Assembly (NCBI RefSeq): GCF_030816505.1
Contig: NZ_JAUSYB010000001.1
Location: forward strand, 2,480,001-2,544,000
Direction of reading: 5' to 3'
Source of the DNA: Microbacterium sp. W4I20
GTDB taxonomy: Bacteria > Actinomycetota > Actinomycetes > Actinomycetales > Microbacteriaceae
Length of the DNA: 64,000 bases
In this document: positions 1 through 9,372 of the stretch, one piece after another
Layout: each line of letters begins with the position of its first letter
Numbering within the stretch: position 1 is the stretch's first letter
Made by a program: the position numbers and the translations under genes
Notes under the pieces: model-generated
Seen by the model: only the letters and a program-made list of their open reading frames with translations
Told to the model about the DNA's origin: nothing
Databases searched by the model: none

Positions 1-146
1 CGTTCCTCGACCCCCACCGCGTGCCCGGCGGCTATCTCGGGGTCTCGGGGTACGTCGTGCTGATCGCCGCGATCATCATCGGCGCCGCGGCGCTCGTCGT
101 CTGGGTCGGCCGCCGGCGCGGCATCCGTTCCACCCCGGAGGCCTGA
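1..146 (+). CDS. C-terminal end of a membrane protein (partial)
   Basis: An open frame enters from the left edge and stops at TGA 144-146. The visible 47 residues contain one hydrophobic segment (about 20 residues rich in I, A, V, L) followed by a basic stretch with GRRRG, the usual positive-inside flank of a last transmembrane helix. The protein family cannot be named from so short a piece. It precedes the MoxR cluster by about 100 bases and could be unrelated to it. Confidence 0.55.
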   Translation, partial: FLDPHRVPGGYLGVSGYVVLIAAIIIGAAALVVWVGRRRGIRSTPEA

Positions 147-248
147 GACGGGTACCGCTACCCGCCGGGAGCGTCGGCGGATGCGGATACGCTGGTCCGC
201 GGGGGATGGCGGTGAGGTGCATTCCCCGCTGAACGAGGGAGCCCCCAC

Positions 249-1418
<1,170 letters not shown>

Positions 1419-1442
1419 CCCTTCGACGAGCTCAGGGACCCA
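1419..1442. repeat. Half copy of the palindromic repeat supplying a ribosome site
   Basis: CCCTTCGACGAGCTCAGGG followed by ACCC fills the gap between the MoxR stop and the DUF58 start at 1447. Its AGGGA is the only Shine-Dalgarno-like sequence before that ATG, so the repeat appears to provide the translation signal. Confidence 0.65.
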
Positions 1443-1446
1443 AAGA

Positions 1447-2334
1447 ATGCCCAGCCTGATCACGCAGGTGAAGAGCAAGCTCTTCATCCACTCGTCGCGC
1501 AAGTCGCTGCATGCGCTCGACGGCGCCTACGCGTCGTTGCTGCACGGGCGCAGCCTCGACTTCGAGGACCTGCGCAAGTACGAGTACGGCGATCAGGTGC
1601 GCGACATCGACTGGCGCGCGACTGCCCGGCTGGGTGCACCGCTGGTCAAACGCCACCGGGCGATGCGCATGCACACGATCATGTTCGTGGTCGACACCGG
1701 CCGGTCGATGACCGCGCTGGCGCACGATGAGAAGTCGAAGAAGGACCTCGCGATCCTCGCCGCCGGCGTGCTCGGCGTGCTCGCACTGCGTCACGGCGAT
1801 GACTTCACCATGGTCTACGGCGACGCCGAGCGCGTGCGGCGCCGCGCCCCCGGACGCAGCGAGGGCGCCCTCGAGCACGCCCTGCGCACCATCGACAGGG
1901 CCATCGGCGAGAGCACGACTCCCAGCGACCGCGACGCCCTGCTCACCTACGTCACCCGCACGATCTCGCGGCGCATGATCGTGGTCGTGATCACCGACGA
2001 GGCGCCGATCACCGACGAGACGGAGCGGATGCTGCGCCGCCTGCGCGTGCAGCACGACGTGCTCTGGCTCACCGTGCGCGATGCCGACCCGGTGCTCGAC
2101 CACTCGACGCGCACCATCCGTAGCGACGTCGACAGCCGGTGGGATGTCCCCGACTTCGTGCAGGGAGACCTCGGCATCGTCCGAGAACTGGTGGCGCAGA
2201 CCGAGGCGGATGCCGCGCACCTCGCCGAGACCCTGAAGCGCATGGAGATCAGTCACGCCGTGCTCGAGGGCCAGGACGACGCGGTCTCGCAGCTGCTGCA
2301 GCTGCTCAACCGGAGGTCTCATGCCGGGATCTGA
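1447..2334 (+). CDS. DUF58 domain protein
   Basis: 295 residues with the DUF58 signature: a conserved block (KYEYGDQVRDIDWRATAR, about residues 38-57) followed by a VWA-like fold in which FVVDTGRSM (about 79-87) replaces the metal-binding DxSxS motif. DUF58 proteins are regular partners of MoxR ATPases in envelope or surface-protein maturation. Start ATG 1447 uses AGGGA from the upstream repeat. The 3' end overlaps the next gene by 14 bases, which points to translational coupling. Confidence 0.9.
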   Translation: MPSLITQVKSKLFIHSSRKSLHALDGAYASLLHGRSLDFEDLRKYEYGDQVRDIDWRATARLGAPLVKRHRAMRMHTIMFVVDTGRSMTALAHDEKSKKDLAILAAGVLGVLALRHGDDFTMVYGDAERVRRRAPGRSEGALEHALRTIDRAIGESTTPSDRDALLTYVTRTISRRMIVVVITDEAPITDETERMLRRLRVQHDVLWLTVRDADPVLDHSTRTIRSDVDSRWDVPDFVQGDLGIVRELVAQTEADAAHLAETLKRMEISHAVLEGQDDAVSQLLQLLNRRSHAGI

Positions 2335-2812
2335 CGAGCTCTACCCGCCGGCGCAGTACGGCTGGGGATGGATGCTGCTCGCCATCGGCATCCTCGCCCT
2401 GTTGGTGCTCGGCGCCTGGCTGCTGATCGTGCTCACGCGTCCCCGGCGCAGCCTCTCCGTTGCCGGCCAGACGCCGGAACAGAGCCCGCTCTTCGTCGAC
2501 GTGCTGTCCCAGCTGCGCACCGAGTACCTCGACCGCATCCAGATGGTCGAGACCGATTACCGGGAACGCAAGCTCTCCGCCCGCAACGCGAACCTCGAGC
2601 TGAGCCGCGTCGTCCGCGCGTTCGTGAACGAGTACAGCGGTCTGGAAGCGCCGGTGCTGGCACTCGACGACCTCAAGGCCCGCGGCGTGCACCCCGCACT
2701 GATCGATGCGATGGGGCGCCACTACTACCCGAGCATCTTCCGCCAGGGACCCGCGATCGATCCCGTCGCGGGCGCCGAGGCCGCGCGAACGGTGGTGCGC
2801 ACATGGCACTAG
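2321..2812 (+). CDS. Small single-pass membrane protein of the MoxR/VWA cluster
   Basis: 163 residues. A strong transmembrane helix (about 17-39, WMLLAIGILALLVLGAWLL) is followed by a soluble part with a charged helical stretch. Its place between DUF58 and the VWA genes is that of the DUF4381-like protein in other clusters, but no motif proves that family. It overlaps DUF58 by 14 bases and the next gene by 10. Confidence 0.8.
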   Translation: MPGSDELYPPAQYGWGWMLLAIGILALLVLGAWLLIVLTRPRRSLSVAGQTPEQSPLFVDVLSQLRTEYLDRIQMVETDYRERKLSARNANLELSRVVRAFVNEYSGLEAPVLALDDLKARGVHPALIDAMGRHYYPSIFRQGPAIDPVAGAEAARTVVRTWH

Positions 2813-3789
2813 CGAACTTCTGGATGATCCTCGTGGCCCTCGGCATCGCGGTGATCGCAATCGGGATCGGCCTCGCGCTGGGCCTGCGCCGTCGCGGCCT
2901 CGATGGCGCAGGCGACCGAGCTCGCGTCGCGCGGGCCGAACGGCTGCGCACCCTGCCGACCTTCCGCCAGGCGCTGCTGCGCCGGGTGCTCGCGCTCTCC
3001 GGCATCCTCGTGTTGGGCGTGCTGACCACGGTCGCCGCCGGTGTGGTGGCCGCCCGGCCGATGTCGTCGCAGACGATCCAGCCGGTGAACACCAGTCGCG
3101 ACATCATGCTCTGCCTCGACGTCTCGGGGTCGATGACCGAGGTCGACGTCGAGGTGTTGAGCGTGTTCGAAGAGCTGCTGGAGGACTTCGAGGGCGAGCG
3201 CATCGGGCTCACCATCTTCAACAGCTCGCCCGTGCAGATCTTCCCGTTGACCGACGACTACGACTTCATCCGCGAGCACCTCGCGAGCATCAAGGAGAGC
3301 TTCGACTACGTCGACGAGATCCCCGAGCACTGGGTCGGCACGCTCAACGGCGAGGGCGCATCGCTGATCGGCGACGGACTCGCGGCCTGCACGATGGGCT
3401 TCGACCGGCCCGACGACGAGCGCTCGCGGTCGGTCATCTTCGCCACCGACAACGAGATCAACGGCGCCTCGATCGTCACGCTCGAGGAAGCAGCAGGGTA
3501 CGCGAAGTCGAAGGGCGTGCGGGTCTTCGCGCTGAACCCGGTGCAGGGCAAGGACGCCGAGGTCAGCGCCGAGCTCTCCGCCGCGGCCGAGACGACCGGC
3601 GGCGCCGCCTACGGCCTGCGCGACACGACCACCGTCGCCGACATCGTGACGCAGGTGCAGGAGCAGGAGGCGACCGAGCTGCGCGGCGAGGCACAAGTGG
3701 TCTGGACCGACACCCCGAACCTGTGGATCGTGGTGCTGTCGATCGCGCTGCTGTCGTTCGTCCTGGTGCTGTGGAGGGTGCGACTGTGA
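2803..3789 (+). CDS. VWA domain membrane protein (BatA-like)
   Basis: 328 residues from ATG 2803. Two N-terminal hydrophobic segments (about 6-28 and 61-84), a VWA domain with an intact MIDAS motif DVSGS at 106-110, and a C-terminal transmembrane helix (about 305-326). This resembles BatA-type proteins, which present a metal-binding VWA domain at the membrane as client or partner of MoxR. The frame is open much farther upstream, but the ATG that overlaps the preceding stop by 10 bases gives the typical topology. The GTGA overlap at 3786 leads into the next VWA gene. Confidence 0.88.
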   Translation: MALANFWMILVALGIAVIAIGIGLALGLRRRGLDGAGDRARVARAERLRTLPTFRQALLRRVLALSGILVLGVLTTVAAGVVAARPMSSQTIQPVNTSRDIMLCLDVSGSMTEVDVEVLSVFEELLEDFEGERIGLTIFNSSPVQIFPLTDDYDFIREHLASIKESFDYVDEIPEHWVGTLNGEGASLIGDGLAACTMGFDRPDDERSRSVIFATDNEINGASIVTLEEAAGYAKSKGVRVFALNPVQGKDAEVSAELSAAAETTGGAAYGLRDTTTVADIVTQVQEQEATELRGEAQVVWTDTPNLWIVVLSIALLSFVLVLWRVRL

Positions 3790-5042
3790 TCTTCCAGCCC
3801 GTTCTCCATCCGCTGCTGCTCGTGCTGCTCTTCGCGCCCGTGGCGGCCGTCGTCATCTGGGCGCTCGTGCGCGGGGGCGGCCCTTCGACAAGCTCAGGGA
3901 CCCCGCAGAAATGGGTCGCTGAGCCTGTCGAAGCGTCTCGAACTCGGTCCCGCGCGACCGCTCGTCACCGCTCCCTGTGGGCGCTGCGCCTGGTGATGGT
4001 GCTCGCCTGCTTCGTCATGCTGCTGCGTCCAGGGCTCCCCGGCGGTGCCACCCAGACGCTCGCCACCGACACCGACATCGTGCTGGTCGTCGACACCACG
4101 GCGAGCATCGTGGCCGAGGACTGGGCCGACGGACAGCCTCGCCTCGACGGCGTCCGCGAGGACGTGCGCGCTCTCGTGCAGGAGTACCCGGGAGCACGGT
4201 TCGCCCTGATCACCTCGGATGCCGCCGCCGAACTGCGGATGCCGCTCACCACCGACACCACGGCCCTGCTGGGTTCGCTCGACGTGCTGCGCCCCGAAGT
4301 GACGAGCCAGTCCCGCGGCAGCTCGATCGGCATCGCGGCACCCCTGGTGTCAGACACGCTCGCGGCGGCCGCGGATTCCTCGCCCGACCGCTCCCGGATG
4401 GTGTTCTACTTCGGCGACGGCGAGCAGACGGTCGATTCCGAGCCGGAGCCGTTCACCTCGAGCGCGAAGTACACCGACGCCGGCGCCGTGTTCGGCTACG
4501 GCACCGCAGAGGGCGGACCGATGCGGATCAACACCGGCGCCGTCGACCCCTCGTCGGGCGCAGGGGCCGAGTCCGGTGACTACATCGAATACGAGGGCGA
4601 GGACGCTCTGTCGGTGATCGACGAGCAGAACCTCGAGACGCTCGCCGGCCAGCTGGGCGTCGAGTACGAGCATCGGACGGCGGATGCCGCGCCGACGCTG
4701 CCCGAGGCGCCGTCGACCACCACCAACTACGCCGAGTCCGGCGAGGTCGGCAACGTCACCGAGCTGTACTGGATCGCCGCCCTGGTCATCCTCGTGCTCC
4801 TCGGCTTCGAGCTGACCCGCGCCACCATGCTGATCGCGCGGCTGCGCCAGCTGCGCGCGCCCGCGCCCCGCTCCGCTGCGCCCCGGTCCCTGAGCGAGCG
4901 CCCCGAACCACCCCGGTCCCTGAGCGAGCGCAGCGAACCACCCCGGTCCCTGAGCGAGCGCAGCGAACCACCCCGGTCCCTGAGCGAGCGCAGCGAGACG
5001 AAGGGCGCCCCCACGACGACCCGCGAAGGAGGTGCGTCATGA
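3786..5042 (+). CDS. Second VWA domain membrane protein with repeat-derived insertions
   Basis: 418 residues from GTG 3786. Transmembrane segments near 7-29 and 66-82, VWA domain from about 98, and a last helix near 320-345. The MIDAS-like motif is DTTAS (103-107), with Thr in place of the first Ser, so metal binding may be altered. Residues about 32-52 (including WVAEPVEAS) are encoded by a full palindromic repeat (3881-3934). The C-terminal tail is encoded by nearly four copies of a 30-base repeat, giving PRSLSERSEP over and over. The frame survives both insertions. Ends in an ATGA overlap with the TPR gene. Confidence 0.86.
   Translation: MIFQPVLHPLLLVLLFAPVAAVVIWALVRGGGPSTSSGTPQKWVAEPVEASRTRSRATARHRSLWALRLVMVLACFVMLLRPGLPGGATQTLATDTDIVLVVDTTASIVAEDWADGQPRLDGVREDVRALVQEYPGARFALITSDAAAELRMPLTTDTTALLGSLDVLRPEVTSQSRGSSIGIAAPLVSDTLAAAADSSPDRSRMVFYFGDGEQTVDSEPEPFTSSAKYTDAGAVFGYGTAEGGPMRINTGAVDPSSGAGAESGDYIEYEGEDALSVIDEQNLETLAGQLGVEYEHRTADAAPTLPEAPSTTTNYAESGEVGNVTELYWIAALVILVLLGFELTRATMLIARLRQLRAPAPRSAAPRSLSERPEPPRSLSERSEPPRSLSERSEPPRSLSERSETKGAPTTTREGGAS
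3881..3934. repeat. Full palindromic repeat inserted in frame in a VWA gene
   Basis: The left arm CTTCGACAAGCTCAGGGACCC and the right arm GGGTCGCTGAGCCTGTCGAAG are near-perfect reverse complements separated by about 10 bases. The element is translated in frame in the loop after the first membrane helix. Confidence 0.85.
4881..4996 (+). repeat. 30-base tandem repeat, about 3.9 copies, coding
   Basis: Units begin at 4881, 4911, 4941 and 4971, each starting CCCCGGTCCCTGAGCGAGCG. The first unit differs in its last third and the last is cut short. The 30-base period keeps the frame and gives the decapeptide PRSLSERSEP at the C terminus of the second VWA protein. The core GGTCCCTGAGCGAGCG is related to the dispersed palindromic repeats. 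Confidence 0.9.
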
Positions 5043-5788
5043 CGTCACACGATGACGCCGCCGCGGCCCTGCTGCGATCGAATCGTCGCCGGCGCAGCAT
5101 CCGCCGTTGGGTGGCGATCGGCACCCTGCCGCTCACGCTCGTCGCACTGTTCTTCGTCGGCAAGCTGCTCAGCATGTACGCGTTCGCGCATCAGGCGATC
5201 AGCGCCTACGTGGTCGACGACTTCGCGGGCTCGGAGGCCTCGGCCCGCGGACAGGAGTTCCTGAACTGGTTCGAGCCGTACAAGGCGCCGTTCAACGTCG
5301 GTACCGCCCTGGGCGCGGCCGAGCAGCTGCCCGAGGCGCGGGCGAAGCTCGAAGAGGCCCTCGAGCTCGCGACCGGCCTGGAGGTCTGCGGCGTGCGGAT
5401 CAATCTCGCCCTGGTGGTGGAGCGGATGGGCGACGCGGCCCGCGCCGACGGCGACGGCGCGACGGCGGCCGAGCTCTACGGAGAGGCGCTCACGATCACG
5501 GTCGAGACGCCGGAGGAGTGCAACAGCGAGGAGGCTCAGGAGCAGTCGTCCGATCCGGAGCGCGACATGTCGGACTCGCTGGATGGCACCGAGGAGCGCT
5601 TGAAGCAGAAGCAGCAGGAGCAGGAGCAGGAGCCCCAGCCGGAGGAGGAGCAGCCCGAGGAGGAGGAGCCGCAGCCGTCGGACGACAAGCTCGAAGACCT
5701 GCAGGACAAGCTGGAGCAGGGCACGCAGGAGCGCGACCAGCAGCAGGGCGACGAGCCGGGCGGCACGGGAACGGACAAGCCATGGTGA
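5039..5788 (+). CDS. TPR-like membrane protein (BatC-like)
   Basis: 249 residues. One membrane helix near 23-45, then a tetratricopeptide-like helical region (about 60-165), then an extreme Gln/Glu/Pro-rich tail (about 185-249). VWA/MoxR clusters commonly end with such a TPR protein (BatC-like), thought to be a scaffold. An excellent ribosome site AAGGAGG precedes ATG 5039, which overlaps the previous stop by 4 bases. Confidence 0.82.
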   Translation: MTSHDDAAAALLRSNRRRRSIRRWVAIGTLPLTLVALFFVGKLLSMYAFAHQAISAYVVDDFAGSEASARGQEFLNWFEPYKAPFNVGTALGAAEQLPEARAKLEEALELATGLEVCGVRINLALVVERMGDAARADGDGATAAELYGEALTITVETPEECNSEEAQEQSSDPERDMSDSLDGTEERLKQKQQEQEQEPQPEEEQPEEEEPQPSDDKLEDLQDKLEQGTQERDQQQGDEPGGTGTDKPW

Positions 5789-6945
5789 TGGATCACGAGA
5801 AGCAGCGGGCGCGATACCTCGCCGGCGCCGAGGGTGCACCTCCCGTGCCGCCTCCCGGAGGTTACCGCGGTGCGCGCCGCCAGCAGGGTCCGGCGGGTCC
5901 CGTCCAGCCACCTCAGGGAGCGCCGCCTTACGGGCAGCCGCAGTACGGGATGCCGCAGCCGCCCGCCGGTCTCGCGACGGCGACGACGGATGCCGAGAAG
6001 AAGCCGGCGAACGCGCTCGGGTGGATCTCGCTCTCGGCATCCGTCCTCTTCGCGGTGATCCTGCTCGTCACCCTCCTCGCCGGCGGTACCGACATCCTCT
6101 ACGGCGTGACGATGCTGGCGCTGCAGCTCGTGGTCGTCGCCGTGACCATCGCTGCGCTGTTCTCGGCGCGCGGACGGATGCTGGGCGCGATCGCGCTCAT
6201 CGTCGCGGTCCTGTTCAACGTCGCGACCGTGGGCGGCATGAGCGCCCTGCAGACGTCGGCGTCGGGCAACTACGAGGGTGTCAAGACCGACGAGCAGAAG
6301 CACGAGGAGGCCTATCCGGCAATCAAGGGCACCGATCCGCAGCAGACGCTGAGCCAGCAGTCGCTGGAGGAGGTGCGCGCTCAGGCCGAGGAGCTGTTCG
6401 CCGACATCCGCGCCCGACTGACCGAGGAGTTCGGGTACACCTGGGTCGAGGTCGGCGAGGAGGATCTGCGTCCGGAGCGCAACGGCTACGGCGGGGAGTC
6501 GATGCTCGTCGAGTACACGTCGAAGGGGTGGGCGACGAAGGAGCCGATCCAGGACTACAGCCGCAAGCTCGAGGTCATGGCCGCGATCGACGAGGTCGTC
6601 CTGGACCACGGGCTGTGGGATCTGTACGCGTTCAACGATCCGTCGGTCTCGGGCATGGATCCGACAGTGATCTCGAAGCTGTACGGCAGTGACGATCCGC
6701 GCACGCAGGACACCTGGGAGTACTACACCGAGAACTATCCCGATCCGCTGCGGTTCTACGCCAACATCCACGACCTGTCGCACGACCCCGACGGCGGGTT
6801 CCGCACCGCGCGGGAGGCACAGCAGGCCCGCAGCGGCGAACCTCTGGAGGGGCTGCAGCTCTTCGTGATCGCCAGCGGCGTGCTGAGTGAGGCCGACCGC
6901 GCCGAGTTCGAGAAGAAGCTCGAGGAGTACCCCGGCTTCGACTGA
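5782..6945 (+). CDS. Membrane protein with an uncharacterised C-terminal domain
   Basis: 387 residues from ATG 5782; ATG 5788, which touches the previous stop, is an equal alternative. The N terminus is Pro/Gly/Gln-rich. Three or so hydrophobic segments follow (about 75-165), then a soluble domain of about 190 residues. That domain resembles the soluble part of the protein at 53593-54597: the motifs EFGYTW / EFGLEW, GGESML / GGPSML, DHGLWDL / NHGYSDL, IHDLSHD / MKDLSLD and DRAEFEKKLEEY / DRAEFERRLEPY occur in the same order. I do not recognise the family. Confidence 0.82.
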   Translation: MVMDHEKQRARYLAGAEGAPPVPPPGGYRGARRQQGPAGPVQPPQGAPPYGQPQYGMPQPPAGLATATTDAEKKPANALGWISLSASVLFAVILLVTLLAGGTDILYGVTMLALQLVVVAVTIAALFSARGRMLGAIALIVAVLFNVATVGGMSALQTSASGNYEGVKTDEQKHEEAYPAIKGTDPQQTLSQQSLEEVRAQAEELFADIRARLTEEFGYTWVEVGEEDLRPERNGYGGESMLVEYTSKGWATKEPIQDYSRKLEVMAAIDEVVLDHGLWDLYAFNDPSVSGMDPTVISKLYGSDDPRTQDTWEYYTENYPDPLRFYANIHDLSHDPDGGFRTAREAQQARSGEPLEGLQLFVIASGVLSEADRAEFEKKLEEYPGFD

Positions 6946-6957
6946 TCAGTCCGCCTT

Positions 6958-7048
6958 CGGCTGACCCCCGCCTTCGAATCGCGCAACTGGTGCCTTCAGA
7001 GGCCGGATCACCCCCATTCAAGCGATTCGAAAGGCAGGGGTTCAGCCG
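6958..7048. terminator. Long hairpin between convergent genes
   Basis: The left arm from 6958 (CGGCTGACCCC, then GCCTTCGAATCGC) and the right arm (GCGATTCGAA, then AGGCAGGGG and TTCAGCCG) form about 25 paired bases with few mismatches around a 39-base loop. It probably ends transcription from both sides. The stop codon of the regulator at 7042 lies within the right arm. Confidence 0.65.
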
Positions 7049-8049
7049 GCGAGGCGCAGCAGCATCCGCGCGAGGGAGTAGCGGGTCTGCCCTCGGGAGG
7101 TGCGCGGGTCGTAGCCGAGGCTGTCGATGAGGGCGGTCAGGCGATCCTGCACGCTCGAGTGGTGCCGGCCGAGTCGGATGGCGGCGGCCCGCACGCTCTG
7201 TTCATCGACGACGGCATCGAGCAGTTCGAGGCTGCGGTGATCGAGAACAGCGAGGGCCTCAGCATCCGGGTGCAGCGGACCCGCGTCGGCGGTCTCGGCG
7301 ACAAGCAACGCCGCGCCGAGGTCAGCTGCATCGACCATGGTCTCTGCGGGCGTCGTGAGGCGCACGGCGATGATCGCCGCCGACCACGATGCCGGGAGGC
7401 GGTCTCCGGCGACCACCGTGCCGACGCCGAGACGAAGACTCTCGGCATCCGCCCACGCCTCCTGCGGTTCCGCCGTGGCGGACAGGATGGTCGCCCTCGT
7501 CAGGCCGTGACGCGTGGTCACGACGGCGGACGGATGCTGCGCCAGGGGCGCCGGGTCCGGCGGCGAGGCGATGACCCGCACGGCACCGACGGGCAGCCGC
7601 AGTCGGGCGAGCGCGGCGGCCCGCTCATCCGGACTCGCGTAGGAGCTGATCGCGAGCTCGACGGCGCTCTCCGGCCCGACCGACCGGCGCGCGCGGATGA
7701 TGCCGAGCGCGAGAGCGAGCCGTTCGAGGATCATCGCGTCGTTCGTGTGGGCCTCGCCCTCGCGTTCGATCCAGGCGACGGCATCCGGTCCGCTCTCCCG
7801 CAGCGTCCAGGCGGTACCCGGATCCTCCGCGGCGGTGCGCACGCCATCGGCCCGCACCCGCACGATCTGCGTCCCGTCCCGGTGCCCGACGGTCGCGCCG
7901 CTGAGCACTGCCGCGCCGCGCAGCATGCTCTCCACACCGACCGCGCGCGCGACCAGCGCGTCGAAGTAGGTGACGACCTTGAGCGTCTCGCTGGCATCCG
8001 GGTCGAGGGCGGTGAGCCGCCCCAGCAGATCTTGCATGTCGGGCTCCAT
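7042..8049 (-). CDS. PucR/CdaR-type helix-turn-helix regulator
   Basis: 335 residues from ATG 8049 (ATG 8037 is an alternative). The C-terminal 60 residues carry the PucR-type HTH: VRAAAIRLGRHHSSVQDRLTAL, then GYDP and TRYSLARMLLRL. The upstream part resembles a GAF-like sensor region plus the linker domain of such regulators, without a clear ligand motif. It is encoded directly downstream of, and on the same strand as, the esterase at 8102-9070, so the two may be co-transcribed. Confidence 0.8.
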   Translation of the reverse strand: MEPDMQDLLGRLTALDPDASETLKVVTYFDALVARAVGVESMLRGAAVLSGATVGHRDGTQIVRVRADGVRTAAEDPGTAWTLRESGPDAVAWIEREGEAHTNDAMILERLALALGIIRARRSVGPESAVELAISSYASPDERAAALARLRLPVGAVRVIASPPDPAPLAQHPSAVVTTRHGLTRATILSATAEPQEAWADAESLRLGVGTVVAGDRLPASWSAAIIAVRLTTPAETMVDAADLGAALLVAETADAGPLHPDAEALAVLDHRSLELLDAVVDEQSVRAAAIRLGRHHSSVQDRLTALIDSLGYDPRTSRGQTRYSLARMLLRLAG

Positions 8050-8101
8050 CGCACGGGGGTTCCACCCTACGCCGGGCCGCGAGCGCGGCCCGGCGGTGAC
8101 C

Positions 8102-9070
8102 TCAGGCGAGCAGGCGGTTGATCCAGTTGTCGCGGGCGGCGAGCATGGCCTGCGCGACGGCCGAGTGCGGCGCGAACATGTCGAAGCCGTGGAATCCGCC
8201 GGCCCACACGTGCAGCTCCGCCTGGACCCCGGCCTCCCAGAGGCGTGTGGCATAGGCGACGTCCTCATCACGGAACACCTCGGCGCTGCCGCAGTCGATG
8301 AATGCCGGCGGCAGGTCGCTGAGATCGGTCGCCCGCGCGGGGGCCGCGTAGATCGAGACGTCGGCGCCGCCCTTGCGTTCGCCGAGCAAGGCGGTCCAGC
8401 CCGTGATGTTGGAACCGCGGTCCCAGACGCCGATCCCGTCGATCTGCTTCGTCGACACGCTCTCGTCGCGGTCGTCGAGCATCGGATAGATGAGCAGCTG
8501 TCCGATGAGCGCCGGACCCCGGCGGTCACGGGCCAGCAGGGCGGTGCCGGCAGCGAGCCCGCCTCCGGCACTGCCGCCGCCGATCAGGAGCCGGGAGAGG
8601 TCGATGCCGAGGTCGCCCGCGTGCTCGGCGGTCCACAGCAGCGCCGCGTAGCAGTCCTCGACGGGGAACGGATCGGGGAACTCGGGTGCGAGCCGGTACT
8701 CGACGGTCACGATCACCCCGTTGAAGCGCTCCGCCCAGTCGAGGAACCCGGCGACGCCGAGCCAGCGGTTGCCGATGATCATGCCGCCGCCATGCGTGTG
8801 GAAGAAGCCGGGGCCGGTGCCGGTGCGGCCCTCTTTCTCGATGACCGAGACCACGATCTCGTCGCCCTCGTGCCCGGCGATCGTCACGTCGCGGCGGGTG
8901 AAGCCGCGCTCGTCCAGGAGGACGAAGATCTCATCCTCCCCGCCGACCGGTGACTGGCGCAGCAGGGGGATCATCTCGGCGGTGAGCGTCGTCGGGAGCT
9001 GGTCGGCGACCAGGGCCAGAGCGGCCTCGAGCTCGGGGTCGAACGGCGGGCGGGCCAGGGTGTCAGTCAT
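8102..9070 (-). CDS. Alpha/beta hydrolase fold-3 esterase (HSL/GDSAG group)
   Basis: 322 residues. The oxyanion motif HGGG (HTHGGGMIIGN) and the nucleophile motif GGGSAGGG mark the hormone-sensitive-lipase family of carboxylesterases. The acid region (FRDEDVAYA) and the histidine motif (HGFDMF) follow near the C terminus. ATG 9070 is chosen because CGAAGGAG sits just upstream; the longer frame has no such site. Probably cytoplasmic: no signal sequence. Confidence 0.9.
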   Translation of the reverse strand: MTDTLARPPFDPELEAALALVADQLPTTLTAEMIPLLRQSPVGGEDEIFVLLDERGFTRRDVTIAGHEGDEIVVSVIEKEGRTGTGPGFFHTHGGGMIIGNRWLGVAGFLDWAERFNGVIVTVEYRLAPEFPDPFPVEDCYAALLWTAEHAGDLGIDLSRLLIGGGSAGGGLAAGTALLARDRRGPALIGQLLIYPMLDDRDESVSTKQIDGIGVWDRGSNITGWTALLGERKGGADVSIYAAPARATDLSDLPPAFIDCGSAEVFRDEDVAYATRLWEAGVQAELHVWAGGFHGFDMFAPHSAVAQAMLAARDNWINRLLA

Positions 9071-9215
9071 CAGAACTCCTTCGTTCTCGCCGCCCGTGCG
9101 GCGGTGTCCCGCCAGCATCCTTCAGGTCTTCCCCGAGGGTAACCCGCCAGCCGGGCCCGATCCGGGCCTCGCGCGCCGCCAGGTGGCGGGGGCGCTCGCC
9201 GGGCCCGGCCGCCCC

Positions 9216-9247
9216 CGCTCCCTCGCTCCCTCGCTCCCCCGCTCCCC
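9216..9247. repeat. 8-base tandem repeat, four copies
   Basis: Four consecutive units of CGCTCCCT/CGCTCCCC between the esterase and the ZIP gene. No gene is visible in 9071-9372. Confidence 0.8.
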
Positions 9248-9300
9248 TGCTTCGGTCGCGATATGTCAGGCATCCGACGGCTGTTTCGATGTATTTTCGC

Positions 9301-9364
9301 GACGGGAGCCGCAGCCGACGAGAGCCGCAGCCGACGGGAGCGGCAACCGACGGGAGCGGGAGAC
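9301..9364. repeat. 16-base tandem repeat, four copies
   Basis: Four units of GACGGGAGCCGCAGCC with small changes, starting at 9301, 9317, 9333 and 9349. It ends nine bases before the stop codon of the ZIP permease gene, on its 3' side. Confidence 0.85.
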
Positions 9365-9372
9365 GGACAGCG

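Noticed and set aside
4713..5014. Minus-strand frames with repeated GGSLRSLRDR
   Set aside because: Antisense reading of the 30-base coding repeat of the VWA gene.
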